Origin: Pseudomonadales bacterium
GTDB lineage: Bacteria > Pseudomonadota > Gammaproteobacteria > Pseudomonadales > Ketobacteraceae
Length of the DNA stretch: 64,000 nucleotides
Reading direction: 5' to 3'
Assembly (NCBI GenBank): GCA_020062665.1
Contig: JAGUVW010000035.1
Coordinates: 62,001-126,000, forward strand
Below are positions 43,234 to 51,370 of this stretch, piece after piece. Every line of letters begins with the position of its first letter. The stretch's first letter is position 1. Made by a program: the position numbers and the translations under genes. The notes beneath the pieces were generated by a model, which did not search any database, was not told the origin of the DNA, and worked only from the letters and a program-made list of their open reading frames with translations.

Positions 43234-44394
43234 TCAATGCGCTCCACGGTCGTAAGGAATTATTTTGGGAAGTTCGACCCCTGGCGGAAGCACCACCCTG
43301 CCGTCTGCATCGATATAGGCCGAGTTCTTCTGCTCGATAGGCAGCGCAGGATGCGGACAGAGCCGGCCGGTGCCTTCACCGCAAATGCCCATGGTGAAAT
43401 AGGAGCGCTTCTGAATATCTTCGGGCCAGGGATCAGCATGCATTGCAAACCACTGCGCCGGCAGGTTGTAGCAGACGAAGAAGAACATACTGCAGGCGGC
43501 AAAGATCGCCAGAAAGCGCGTGATCTGCTGTTTCACGAAGCCGCCCTGTAAACGCTCCGAACCGCGTTCCACAAATGTGCGCCCGCGATCATCTGTGAAA
43601 TAGCGCAGTGAACACAGCCCTGCCTGCACACCACCCCACATCAATCCTTCATAGATCGGCCATTGATAGTAGGTGCCCGCATTGATCGACCACGACTGAA
43701 TGGCACCGGGATAGGTGAACAATCCCATCGGCATCAGGAACAGGCCTTCGATCACCAGATCAAAAAAGAACGTCCACACCACCAGCACACCGATCAGACT
43801 CAGATTGCTGATATTGGGCCAGCGCATTTTCGCGCGGCGCATCACCCAGCAACCGAGTATCGTGCACAGCAACACACCGTAGGAATAGCCGGGTGCATTC
43901 ATCAGAATCGGTTCCGCCATCATCGCGCCCGGCTCCCCGTACGACACCCAGCCCGGCACGTGCTGCACCCACGACCCCATATTCCACATCCAGGTGTTGT
44001 AGGTGCTCCAGGTGTTGAAGTAGTTCAGCAGCGGGTCTTGAAAAAACAGCAGGCCGCACGCCACCAGCAACATCCCGTCGGTGGTGATGCGCCGCTCCTG
44101 CCGCCAGGGTCGCACGATGAAATAGTAAATGCCGATGGGCAACCCGATCAGGATCACCGCTGTCCAGATGGAAAGAATCGTCTTCATATACAGCGGCGGG
44201 TCACTGACGCCCGTCGGCACACGCACGAAATACGGGCCGGTGATCCAGCGCAGCCAGACATAGCATTGAAACGCGAGAATCAATCCGCCGAAGAATGCCC
44301 AGATCTGGATTGGCGTTACGGATGAACGGGACTGGATGCCCACTGCATTGAGGGGAACATCCTGATACAGCACAGAGGGTTTGCTCGCACTCAT
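43234..44394 (-). CDS. AveC-like (PF17198 type) polytopic membrane protein 3
   Basis: A 386-residue membrane protein with about seven helices. GLLFFQDPLLNYFNTWSTYN is the family QDPxxN signature also seen in the gene at 35125, and the spacing of later helices agrees (YFTDDRGRTFVERG corresponds to the CRDDTGRT segment). The tail CPHPALPIEQKNSAYIDADG is soluble. It heads a three-gene operon with MoxR/VWA module 3. Enzymatic spirocyclase function should not be assumed. Confidence 0.75.
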   Translation of the reverse strand: MSASKPSVLYQDVPLNAVGIQSRSSVTPIQIWAFFGGLILAFQCYVWLRWITGPYFVRVPTGVSDPPLYMKTILSIWTAVILIGLPIGIYYFIVRPWRQERRITTDGMLLVACGLLFFQDPLLNYFNTWSTYNTWMWNMGSWVQHVPGWVSYGEPGAMMAEPILMNAPGYSYGVLLCTILGCWVMRRAKMRWPNISNLSLIGVLVVWTFFFDLVIEGLFLMPMGLFTYPGAIQSWSINAGTYYQWPIYEGLMWGGVQAGLCSLRYFTDDRGRTFVERGSERLQGGFVKQQITRFLAIFAACSMFFFVCYNLPAQWFAMHADPWPEDIQKRSYFTMGICGEGTGRLCPHPALPIEQKNSAYIDADGRVVLPPGVELPKIIPYDRGAH

Positions 44395-44505
44395 AGGCTA
44401 ATCTCCTGATTTTGTTATTCTTGGAATGGCGGTATCCGGGAGCCGCCTGGTGCGATCCCCGCGCTGTAACTACCTTAAAAAACGCAGGCAAGAGGGACAA
44501 TCAAT

Positions 44506-44531
44506 TCGAGTATTGATCTTCGACTATCGAT
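44506..44531. promoter_or_regulatory. Direct repeats, candidate AraC-type operator
   Basis: TCGAGTATTGAT (44506-44517) and TCGACTATCGAT (44520-44531) are 14 bases apart start to start and agree at 10 of 12 positions. They lie in the 158-base gap between the AraC-type gene and the AveC/MoxR/VWA operon, 112 bases upstream of the latter. AraC-family proteins typically bind such direct repeats. Confidence 0.45.
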
Positions 44532-44552
44532 ATTGAATTGCGACGCAGTGGT

Positions 44553-45488
44553 TCAGTGAGAACTGCGGAACTGGCCCGGCGTTACGCCGGTGGCAGCGCG
44601 GAACCAGGAGGTGAAATTGGCGATCGTGCTGTAGCCGAGCCGGTAAGCAATTTCCTTCAGCGGAAAATCGGTTTCCAGCAACAGCGCCTTGGCTTTGGAT
44701 AGTTGCACGGCCTTGATGTAATGCGACACGGCCATCCCGCTGAACTCACGGAACAGCTTGGCAAAATAGCGCTCGCTGAATCCGCAAAGCGCCGCCAGAT
44801 CAGTGACGGTGGGCGCCTTGCCGGTCAGTCCCGCCAGATAATGCTCCACACGCTGGAATTCGCGGATAGTGAACTTGCCACTTTTGTCGCATTCCTGCGA
44901 CCGCAGCCAGTGCGCGCATTCGATCAGCATGGAATGGCCCAGGGAATCCACCACCGCCGTGCTGATCGGGCCGGGATGCAGCGCCTCGTGCATCAGTCGG
45001 AGCAGAATTGCCGAAATCAGCGCGCTGCGAAAATCCAGTGCGCTGTGCAACTGGGCGTGAGTGATGGTGTCGAGTGGCCCGATCCGTTCCGCCGCGTAGT
45101 CGTTATCGAAAGAGCAGGTCACCGTGCACAGGCGCCCCGGCGTAATGTGCGCTTTTATTTCACGGCCTGGCAGCATGAACAGAATGGCACCGACGCTGGC
45201 CGTGCGCACAAGATCTTCCTGCACATAGCCGTACTGAATGGTGGCGGTGGAAGTGACCAGCGACGAAATCACAATGCGGTGCGGTGTAAAGGTGAGAATG
45301 GTGGGCGACGCCCGATCCAGATCGCTGACCTCGACAGAGGTGGTTTCGGTGTGAAGTGACGCCAGTGCATTGCGCAGCTGGCCTGGGTGTATGATCGAAC
45401 CCAGTTTGCTGCTATCCACCGCCCGCGTGGCGCCCGGATCACCGTGAAGGCGGAACACCGGCGCAACGGAATCCCTGTCGTTTTTCAT
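44553..45488 (-). CDS. AraC family transcriptional regulator
   Basis: A 311-residue regulator. The C-terminal ~100 residues hold the two HTH motifs (VTDLAALCGFSERYFAKLFR and FPLKEIAYRLGYSTIANFTS) and end in the canonical TGVTPGQFR. The N-terminal part is an AraC-binding-domain-like region similar to regulators of aromatic or hydrocarbon pathways. It is last in the catabolic cluster and next to the AveC/MoxR/VWA operon, so it may activate either or both. Confidence 0.92.
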   Translation of the reverse strand: MKNDRDSVAPVFRLHGDPGATRAVDSSKLGSIIHPGQLRNALASLHTETTSVEVSDLDRASPTILTFTPHRIVISSLVTSTATIQYGYVQEDLVRTASVGAILFMLPGREIKAHITPGRLCTVTCSFDNDYAAERIGPLDTITHAQLHSALDFRSALISAILLRLMHEALHPGPISTAVVDSLGHSMLIECAHWLRSQECDKSGKFTIREFQRVEHYLAGLTGKAPTVTDLAALCGFSERYFAKLFREFSGMAVSHYIKAVQLSKAKALLLETDFPLKEIAYRLGYSTIANFTSWFRAATGVTPGQFRSSH

Positions 45489-45516
45489 ATCATTGGCCCT
45501 CCGATGTGACAGGACG

Positions 45517-46104
45517 CTATGCGTAGTCGCCGAAGCCTTTCAGCCCCTCGCTCAATGGCAGGCCAAAACAGTTCATGTACATGCCCGCCAGCACATAGCT
45601 TCCAATGGTGAAGGTCAGATCCACCATTTGCCGGGTCGTCAATTCCTGCGCCAGCGCACTCCAGGTTTCAGCGTCGATGCAGGCGGCTTTGTGCATCTGG
45701 TCAACGGCGACGATAAGCAGCACATCCAGATCACTCCAGCCTGCAACCGTGGTGCCCCGCGTGATCCGCCATACATCATCTTCACTCAGAATATTGTCGC
45801 GCACCGCGATGGCGGCATGCTGCGCCCACTCCACCTCGAAACGCCACAACCAGGCCACCCGCAGAATCAGGATGCGGGTGTGCCGTGGTGCGAGGCTGCT
45901 CTTGCGCAGGATGTAATCCGCAAAAGGAAAGTACACGCGGGCCAGCGCCGGGTTCTGCAGCACGGTGGAGAGGATGGGCGAGAGTTTGTTTTTCTCGGCT
46001 TCGTCACCATTCATACCGTAGCGGCTGAACGGCACCGAAAATGATGCCAGAACAGCGCGCACTTCTTGCGTCCATTGATCATGGCTGATGGGTGGTATTC
46101 TCAT
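45517..46104 (-). CDS. Carboxymuconolactone decarboxylase-like (AhpD fold) protein
   Basis: A 195-residue protein. The CMD/AhpD-like core is seen in LRVAWLWRFEVEWAQHAAIA with the His pair region, and LVAVDQMHKAACIDAETWSA-like helices around it; the usual CxxC redox pair is absent, as in the E-x-x-H decarboxylase-like branch. ATG 46104 (MRIPPIS) lies 2 bases after the SDR stop, so I prefer it to the frame start at 46155. Role in the pathway is unknown; family members are decarboxylases or peroxide reductants. Confidence 0.8.
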   Translation of the reverse strand: MRIPPISHDQWTQEVRAVLASFSVPFSRYGMNGDEAEKNKLSPILSTVLQNPALARVYFPFADYILRKSSLAPRHTRILILRVAWLWRFEVEWAQHAAIAVRDNILSEDDVWRITRGTTVAGWSDLDVLLIVAVDQMHKAACIDAETWSALAQELTTRQMVDLTFTIGSYVLAGMYMNCFGLPLSEGLKGFGDYA

Positions 46105-46108
46105 GCCG

Positions 46109-46867
46109 TCAGGCCGGTCTGACACGGATAGGCCCTCCCAGATGCGTGCCACCATCCACTGGCAGAATGATTCCGCTCACCTGCGCCGACAGATCACTGG
46201 CCAGATACAGCGCCGCATTCGCCACGTCGACGGGCATGCCCTGGCGCTGCAACGGCTGCGCGATGCGAATGCGTTCGCTCATATCATAGAACGTCATGCC
46301 CGCTGGAATATGGCCCGGCGCAATGCAATTCACCCGAATGCCGTACTCGCCCAGATCCCGCGCGATGGACTTGGTGAAGTGAATAACACCCGCCTTGGCG
46401 GCGCGATAGGAAATCAGCGGCAGCCCGGGCGTGATCGCAGCAATCGAAGACGTGTTGATAATGGAACCACCGCCGTGACGTGCCATATGACGGCCGGCGT
46501 ACTGGCTGCCGATCATGACGCCGAACAGATTCACCTCCACCACGCGATGAAAATCTTTCAGGTCATCATCCAGAAAGCGGCCGTGAATCGCGCCACTGAT
46601 ACCGGCATTGTTGAACATGATATGCAGGCCGCCGAACTGCGTCACTGCAAAATCCACCAGCGCCTGCACCTGATCGGGTTGGGATACATCCGTTTGCTTG
46701 AAAGCAGCCACATCACCCAGCGCCTCCGCCAACGCGATGCTCTGCTCGACATTGACATCGGCGATGACCACCCGGGCGCCCTGTTCCACAAATTTTTCCA
46801 CGCTGGCCCGGCCGATGCCGCTGGCCCCACCGGTGATGATTGCAACCTTGCCGTTCAATAATGCCAT
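46109..46867 (-). CDS. Short-chain dehydrogenase/reductase
   Basis: A 252-residue classical SDR: cofactor site ITGGASGIGRAS, acidic IADVNVE end of strand 2 (suggesting NAD preference), NNAGISGA, catalytic serine in NTSSIAAITPG and YxxxK in YRAAKAGVIHF. It probably oxidises a ring or side-chain hydroxyl of the pathway substrate. It lies between the SnoaL-like and CMD-like genes with very short gaps. Confidence 0.94.
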   Translation of the reverse strand: MALLNGKVAIITGGASGIGRASVEKFVEQGARVVIADVNVEQSIALAEALGDVAAFKQTDVSQPDQVQALVDFAVTQFGGLHIMFNNAGISGAIHGRFLDDDLKDFHRVVEVNLFGVMIGSQYAGRHMARHGGGSIINTSSIAAITPGLPLISYRAAKAGVIHFTKSIARDLGEYGIRVNCIAPGHIPAGMTFYDMSERIRIAQPLQRQGMPVDVANAALYLASDLSAQVSGIILPVDGGTHLGGPIRVRPA

Positions 46868-46879
46868 CGTGTTGTGCCT

Positions 46880-47305
46880 TCAACTTTGCGGAATCGCATT
46901 CGCCATCTGTTCCACCAACGGCCACAACACATCGTCCGCCAGCACCGTGCAGAAATATTCATTCACCTGCCTGATCTTTCCATCGCGCACCGTGAACACC
47001 ATGCAGTACTGGTTGTTGTAGGCAACGCCTTCACAGGTGGTGGCCCTGCCTTCGAATTCCACCACCACACGATCGCCTTCCGCTGTGACGCTTTCGATGA
47101 CCGGCGACAAACCCGTCGGCAGCAATTGCTTGAATGCATCGATGGTACCGACGATGGTGTCGTAACGGCGGATGCCGGCGAACTTGCCAAAGCCCTTGGC
47201 GTTGGTGAAGGCATCTTTGGCCAGACAGGCCGCCGCCGTGACGCCATCGCTCTTGCCCATCGCATTGACAAAGGTGAGCACCACCGCTTTATTCTGTTCG
47301 CTCAT
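46880..47305 (-). CDS. SnoaL-like / NTF2-fold protein
   Basis: A 141-residue small protein of the SnoaL/NTF2-like fold (AVVLTFVNAMGKSDGVTAAA; DRVVVEFEGRATTCEGVAYN; MVFTVRDGKIRQVNEYF). Members include ketosteroid isomerases, limonene-epoxide hydrolases and polyketide cyclases. The catalytic residue pattern does not allow a choice between these. In a steroid- or terpene-like operon an isomerase or epoxide hydrolase role is attractive but unproven. Confidence 0.85.
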   Translation of the reverse strand: MSEQNKAVVLTFVNAMGKSDGVTAAACLAKDAFTNAKGFGKFAGIRRYDTIVGTIDAFKQLLPTGLSPVIESVTAEGDRVVVEFEGRATTCEGVAYNNQYCMVFTVRDGKIRQVNEYFCTVLADDVLWPLVEQMANAIPQS

Positions 47306-47335
47306 CGGGATTCCCCTGTTTCGATTCGCTGGTCT

Positions 47336-47896
47336 TTATTCACTGGCTTTTTTTGTGCCGGCCAACGCCAGCCAGAATTTCCGCCACCAAGCTGCCATCG
47401 CACCCAGCCATCCCGTCAAGCCGCCTCTGGTTGGGACGGGTGAGGCCGCAATACCGACATGCTGTTCAATCTCCGCCTTGAGCTTTTCGGTGAACGCACT
47501 CGCCAGCGGATGAAACAGCGGTTTGCACACCGCCTCCCACATCGGCGCCATGGGCCCGCTGCCTTCCACCCGCAATTGCAGCTTGATATCGGTGTGACCA
47601 TTGTCATTTCTGGATGCAAGATAGCAGCCGCCACCCACCACGGGTTCCGATTCCAGTTTGTAGGTGAAATTCACCCGCTCCGGGCCGTCCCATTTATCCA
47701 CCCTCACCAGCACCTTGACCGTTTTCACCAAACCACCGGCACCGACCTTGATCGTCCACTGTGAGCGATGGTCGTCGATGATCAGGCACTCGCGGCAACC
47801 CGGCAGCAGCAGCGCCCATTTATTGATGTCGCGCACATAGTCCCACACGTTGTCGATGGGGGCAGTGATGGAAAATACTTTGTCGGCTTCAATCAT
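47336..47896 (-). CDS. CoxG-like SRPBCC family protein
   Basis: A 186-residue protein of the SRPBCC/CoxG type (KVFSITAPIDNVWDYVRDIN; LLPGCRECLIIDD; WTIKVGAGGLVKTVKVLVRV). The C-terminal ~40 residues contain a hydrophobic, Trp-rich segment (GLTGWLGAMAAWWRKFWLAL) that may attach it to the membrane, as in CoxG. The fold binds hydrophobic ligands; here it could hold the pathway substrate. It lies between the flavoprotein and SnoaL-like genes. Confidence 0.85.
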   Translation of the reverse strand: MIEADKVFSITAPIDNVWDYVRDINKWALLLPGCRECLIIDDHRSQWTIKVGAGGLVKTVKVLVRVDKWDGPERVNFTYKLESEPVVGGGCYLASRNDNGHTDIKLQLRVEGSGPMAPMWEAVCKPLFHPLASAFTEKLKAEIEQHVGIAASPVPTRGGLTGWLGAMAAWWRKFWLALAGTKKASE

Positions 47897-47920
47897 GGCG
47901 ATTCCTCACTCGCGCGTTTC

Positions 47921-49618
47921 TCACAGTTCCAAACGGCGCATTTCCTTTTCCAGCAGATCGCTGGGACAGCCTGCAGCATGACGTCCCGCCAGATAGCCAT
48001 GGGTCATGCCGCGAGCGTTGGTGATGCCGCTCTGCATCAGCGCACCGTTATCCAGTCGCGCCATGGAATTGCCGGCCACGTACAGACCCTCGATCGGTTT
48101 GCCATCCCAACCAATGGCACGGCAATGGTGATCCGCCATCACACCAGCTGCGCAGATGCCACCGCCCGCCATACGATGCAGCGGCACGGCATAGAACGGC
48201 GGCTTCAGCACCGGCCCCAGATTGGCATTCGGCTTACGCGACGGATCACCACACATCAGCGCACCCCAGGGAAAAGTGCCGCGCTTGAATTCCACATCGT
48301 TGCCGCTCTCGCAATAGCGATTGAACGTGGTGATGGTAGCAACAAGCCCCTGAACATCCACACCAATGCGGTCGGCCAGCGCTTCGATGGAATCGGCGGT
48401 GGTGCCCAGCGCTTCCGGCATCGCCTGGCCGGGCATCAGCGATCCGAACGGATATTTTTCCCGGGCCTGGCTGTCGAACACCGCCCAGCAGGGAAAATTC
48501 GGATGCGTTTGCGTTGCGCCGTCGATGATGTCGAGCGCGTAATACACCGAACGGTAAAACGCTTCGTTGGAAAACCGCTTGCCGGCGCGATTGACCAGAA
48601 TCGTGTGCGGTAGTCCCAGGAAGGGCAATGCACCACGCCACAGCGGCACACCTTCTTCCTGCTCCTCGCCGGGCACGTGAAAGCCCAGCATGCTCACATC
48701 CGGCACCCGCGCAATACGCGCGCCCACTTGCCCCGCCAGACGCAGATGCGCGCCATCGATTGACGGCATCACCATGGACACCGGATTGAGCTGGTGCCCC
48801 AGGGTTTTGGCAAAATCCGCATTGCGCTCGTAACTGCTCACCGCAATCACCACACCGCGATTGGCTTTGATGAAGAAATCCTTGCCGTCTTTTGTCGCGC
48901 GCAAGCCCAACACGCGCGTGCCATCGAACACCAGCGCTTCCACGTTGATACCCGTGAGCAAGGGAATATTCCGGTCCAGCACGCCTTTGACAAAATACGC
49001 AGCCAGCCCCGGCCCCGCGCAGCGTTCATCCTTTTCCAGCCGCGCGGCCATGGCGCTGTAATCCCAGTGGAGCATGTTCGCCAGGCCGCCGTTATCGAAA
49101 ATCTCGTCGTGAGTCATGCTGTAGGGCACGTGCGGCGACACCCGGGTTTTGTGCTGCCACTCACCCAGCGTGGCAGCTGGGAACGGCAGCACTTCCAGGC
49201 AACGGCCTTCTGGCAGGCTGTCGTCCACATGGGGATAGTAATAGTCCGGCAGCTGGCGAATCGCGCGCATCTTCAGGCCAATCTTTTCCTCGAAATATTT
49301 CAGCGCCACCGGCGCGTGCACCGCCTGATTCAGAATCGATGCATCGTGGCCATAGCCCATCGACAGCTGCTTCACATAGCGATAACCACTTTCCGCAGAG
49401 TCTTTGATACCCAGTGCTGCTGCCAGATGATTGCCGGGAATCCAGACCTCGCCCATGGAATACGCGGTGACACCGCCCACCCGATCCGAACGCTCCAGCA
49501 CCACCGCACGAGCGCCGTGATCGTACGCCGTGATCGCCGCGCACAGGCCACCTCCACCGGAACCGATGGATACCACGTCTGTTTCCAGATCCCATTTTTC
49601 GGGCAGGTTTAGCATCAT
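47921..49618 (-). CDS. FAD-dependent oxidoreductase (fumarate reductase / 3-ketosteroid dehydrogenase superfamily)
   Basis: A 565-residue flavoprotein. The N-terminal FAD site is VVSIGSGGGGLCAAITAYDH with VVLERSDRVGG; the C-terminal FAD motif is GLYVAGNSMARLDNGAL. The overall plan is that of KstD/FRD flavoproteins that desaturate or reduce ring ketones, with FNRYCESGNDVEF being common in this group. ATG 49618 with AGAGG 9 bases away is preferred to the GTG at 49627. The KstD active-site tyrosines were not confirmed, so the substrate remains open. Confidence 0.88.
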   Translation of the reverse strand: MMLNLPEKWDLETDVVSIGSGGGGLCAAITAYDHGARAVVLERSDRVGGVTAYSMGEVWIPGNHLAAALGIKDSAESGYRYVKQLSMGYGHDASILNQAVHAPVALKYFEEKIGLKMRAIRQLPDYYYPHVDDSLPEGRCLEVLPFPAATLGEWQHKTRVSPHVPYSMTHDEIFDNGGLANMLHWDYSAMAARLEKDERCAGPGLAAYFVKGVLDRNIPLLTGINVEALVFDGTRVLGLRATKDGKDFFIKANRGVVIAVSSYERNADFAKTLGHQLNPVSMVMPSIDGAHLRLAGQVGARIARVPDVSMLGFHVPGEEQEEGVPLWRGALPFLGLPHTILVNRAGKRFSNEAFYRSVYYALDIIDGATQTHPNFPCWAVFDSQAREKYPFGSLMPGQAMPEALGTTADSIEALADRIGVDVQGLVATITTFNRYCESGNDVEFKRGTFPWGALMCGDPSRKPNANLGPVLKPPFYAVPLHRMAGGGICAAGVMADHHCRAIGWDGKPIEGLYVAGNSMARLDNGALMQSGITNARGMTHGYLAGRHAAGCPSDLLEKEMRRLEL

Positions 49619-49660
49619 CTTGTGCACCTCTTGTTATGCGATGTATTCACTTGCCGTGAT

Positions 49661-50473
49661 TCAGGCGAAGGCTTCCTCGCCCAGCAGCGTGGTGCGATGC
49701 ATCATGCGGCCACAATCCAGCGGATACGGCTCGACCCGGTGTAGTACGCCGGTGTTGTCCCAGATCAGCAGATCCCCCGGCGTCCATTCGTGGCGATAGA
49801 CAAAGCGGGGCTGCGTCGTCCAGTCAAGCAATTCCTGCAACAGCTGCTGGCCCTCCGCCTTGTCCATGCCCGCGATGTGGGACGCATGGCAACCGATCAC
49901 CAGCGACTTGCGGCCGGACTTGTGGGTCCACACCAGGCTGTGGGTTTTGTCGGGGAAATTGCGCCAGAAACTCAGATTCGCTTCGCTGGGCTCGATATCC
50001 GCCCGCCGCATCGACACTTCCACACTGTGCACCACTTTCAGCGCCGCGATGCGTTGCTTCATTTTTTCCGGCAGGGCTTCATACGCAGCGTAGGAATTGG
50101 CGAACTCCGTCTGCCCACCCATGGTGGACAGCGTGATGCCGGTGAGCAGAGAGGCAAACACCGGCACATCATCGTGGGTGCCGTCGATATGCCAGAGGAA
50201 AGAACCTTTCAGATAATCCCGCCGCGCGTTGGCATTTTTATCCAGCGTGATTTTATAAATGCCTTTTTCGCCTTCCTGACGCACCGATCCCATCAGCCCC
50301 GCCAGCACAACCTGTTGTTCATCACTCAGGTTCAAACCCCGGAACACCAGCACACCGCGTTGCACCAGCATTTCGCGCACCTGCGCCGCCACCGCGGGTG
50401 TCAGCAGATCTTTCACACTCGTACGTACTGCCGAACCAATCTCTTCTTTCAGTGCCCGCGCCTCAAACGCCAT
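49661..50473 (-). CDS. TauD/TfdA family Fe(II)/2-oxoglutarate-dependent dioxygenase
   Basis: A 270-residue enzyme. The metal triad is visible: HxD in FLWHIDGTHDDVP and the distal His in WDNTGVLHRVEPY, with the 2-oxoglutarate-binding Arg in MMHRTTLL. ATG 50473 has GGGAG 9 bases upstream; the frame from 50569 adds 32 unlikely residues. It leads the catabolic operon (next start 43 bases on), so it may carry out the first oxidative attack. The 22-bp palindrome 61 bases upstream is its probable operator. Confidence 0.9.
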   Translation of the reverse strand: MAFEARALKEEIGSAVRTSVKDLLTPAVAAQVREMLVQRGVLVFRGLNLSDEQQVVLAGLMGSVRQEGEKGIYKITLDKNANARRDYLKGSFLWHIDGTHDDVPVFASLLTGITLSTMGGQTEFANSYAAYEALPEKMKQRIAALKVVHSVEVSMRRADIEPSEANLSFWRNFPDKTHSLVWTHKSGRKSLVIGCHASHIAGMDKAEGQQLLQELLDWTTQPRFVYRHEWTPGDLLIWDNTGVLHRVEPYPLDCGRMMHRTTLLGEEAFA

Positions 50474-50533
50474 CCATGTATTCTCCCGGTTGAACAGACA
50501 TGACAGACACGCCATGAATCGTTGCCATGAATT

Positions 50534-50555
50534 AATAGTACAGTTGTGTACTATT
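50534..50555. promoter_or_regulatory. 22-bp palindrome upstream of the TauD operon
   Basis: AATAGTACA-GTTG-TGTACTATT: two perfect 9-base arms around a 4-base centre. It lies 61-82 bases before the dioxygenase start and 113 bases after the TetR gene end. Size and symmetry fit a TetR-family operator; the TetR protein encoded just upstream is the obvious candidate. Confidence 0.65.
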
Positions 50556-50667
50556 ATTGGCAATACCAATCGGTGACCGGAAATCGTCGATCAGAACGGG
50601 AATTCAAAGAGAGTGATGCAGGATCAGGAAATGAAATGTGCAGCGTTCAGCCCGTTGAACGCTGCGC

Positions 50668-51321
50668 TCACCATTCAGCGCGTGATTGCAGCAACGTATC
50701 CACCGCCTGATCCACCCAGGCCTTACGCTTTACAACCGACACCTGTTGATCGGTCTGCAGCAGATAGGTGTACCAGCCGCGAATCATAAAGATGAACACC
50801 TCCGCCACTACCGTGGGCTTGCTGCAGGGAACACCATCGCGCGCCGCGCTTTCGCTGATGAATTCCGCAATGCGCCGGATGCCCAGCTGCGTTTTTTCCA
50901 TTGCAGCAGCCGCCAGTTCCGGAAAGCGATACGCCTCGCTCTGGATCAGCCTGTTCACGCCGATCATGTCCCTCTGCAGACTGCGCTCCAGCATGCGATT
51001 GGCGTAGGATTTCAGGCCCTGCTCCAGATCGAGCGGCCCGGCCGCCGAGCGCAAAGCCGCCTCCGGTGACGCCCGTTCGATCTGGTCAAAAACAATGGCG
51101 CGGAACAACGCCTCTTTGGATGCATAGCGGGAATACAGTGTCGTCTTCGAACCGCCTACCGCCTTGGCGATCCGGTCCATCGCTGCGTCACCGTAGCCGT
51201 ATTGCAAAAACTCCTGCAGCGCCACCGCCAGCAACTTGCTTTCAATCACCGCGGCATCTTCGGAACGTGGGCGACCACGCGGGCGTGGGCTGGTGGGTTT
51301 GGTTTGCTTGGTTCTGGGCAT
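50668..51321 (-). CDS. TetR family transcriptional regulator
   Basis: A 217-residue regulator. A basic N-terminus (RTKQTKPTSPRPRGRPRSED) precedes the HTH (GDAAMDRIAKAVGGSKTTLY, then SRYASKEALFRAIV). The C-terminal domain is of the AefR-like type. It lies just before the TauD operon in the same direction with a 194-base gap that contains the 22-bp palindrome. Confidence 0.92.
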   Translation of the reverse strand: MPRTKQTKPTSPRPRGRPRSEDAAVIESKLLAVALQEFLQYGYGDAAMDRIAKAVGGSKTTLYSRYASKEALFRAIVFDQIERASPEAALRSAAGPLDLEQGLKSYANRMLERSLQRDMIGVNRLIQSEAYRFPELAAAAMEKTQLGIRRIAEFISESAARDGVPCSKPTVVAEVFIFMIRGWYTYLLQTDQQVSVVKRKAWVDQAVDTLLQSRAEW

Positions 51322-51370
51322 TGCCTGGGGTCGTCTGTGGGATTTTTTGGGAGGGTGCTTAGCGTAGCGG

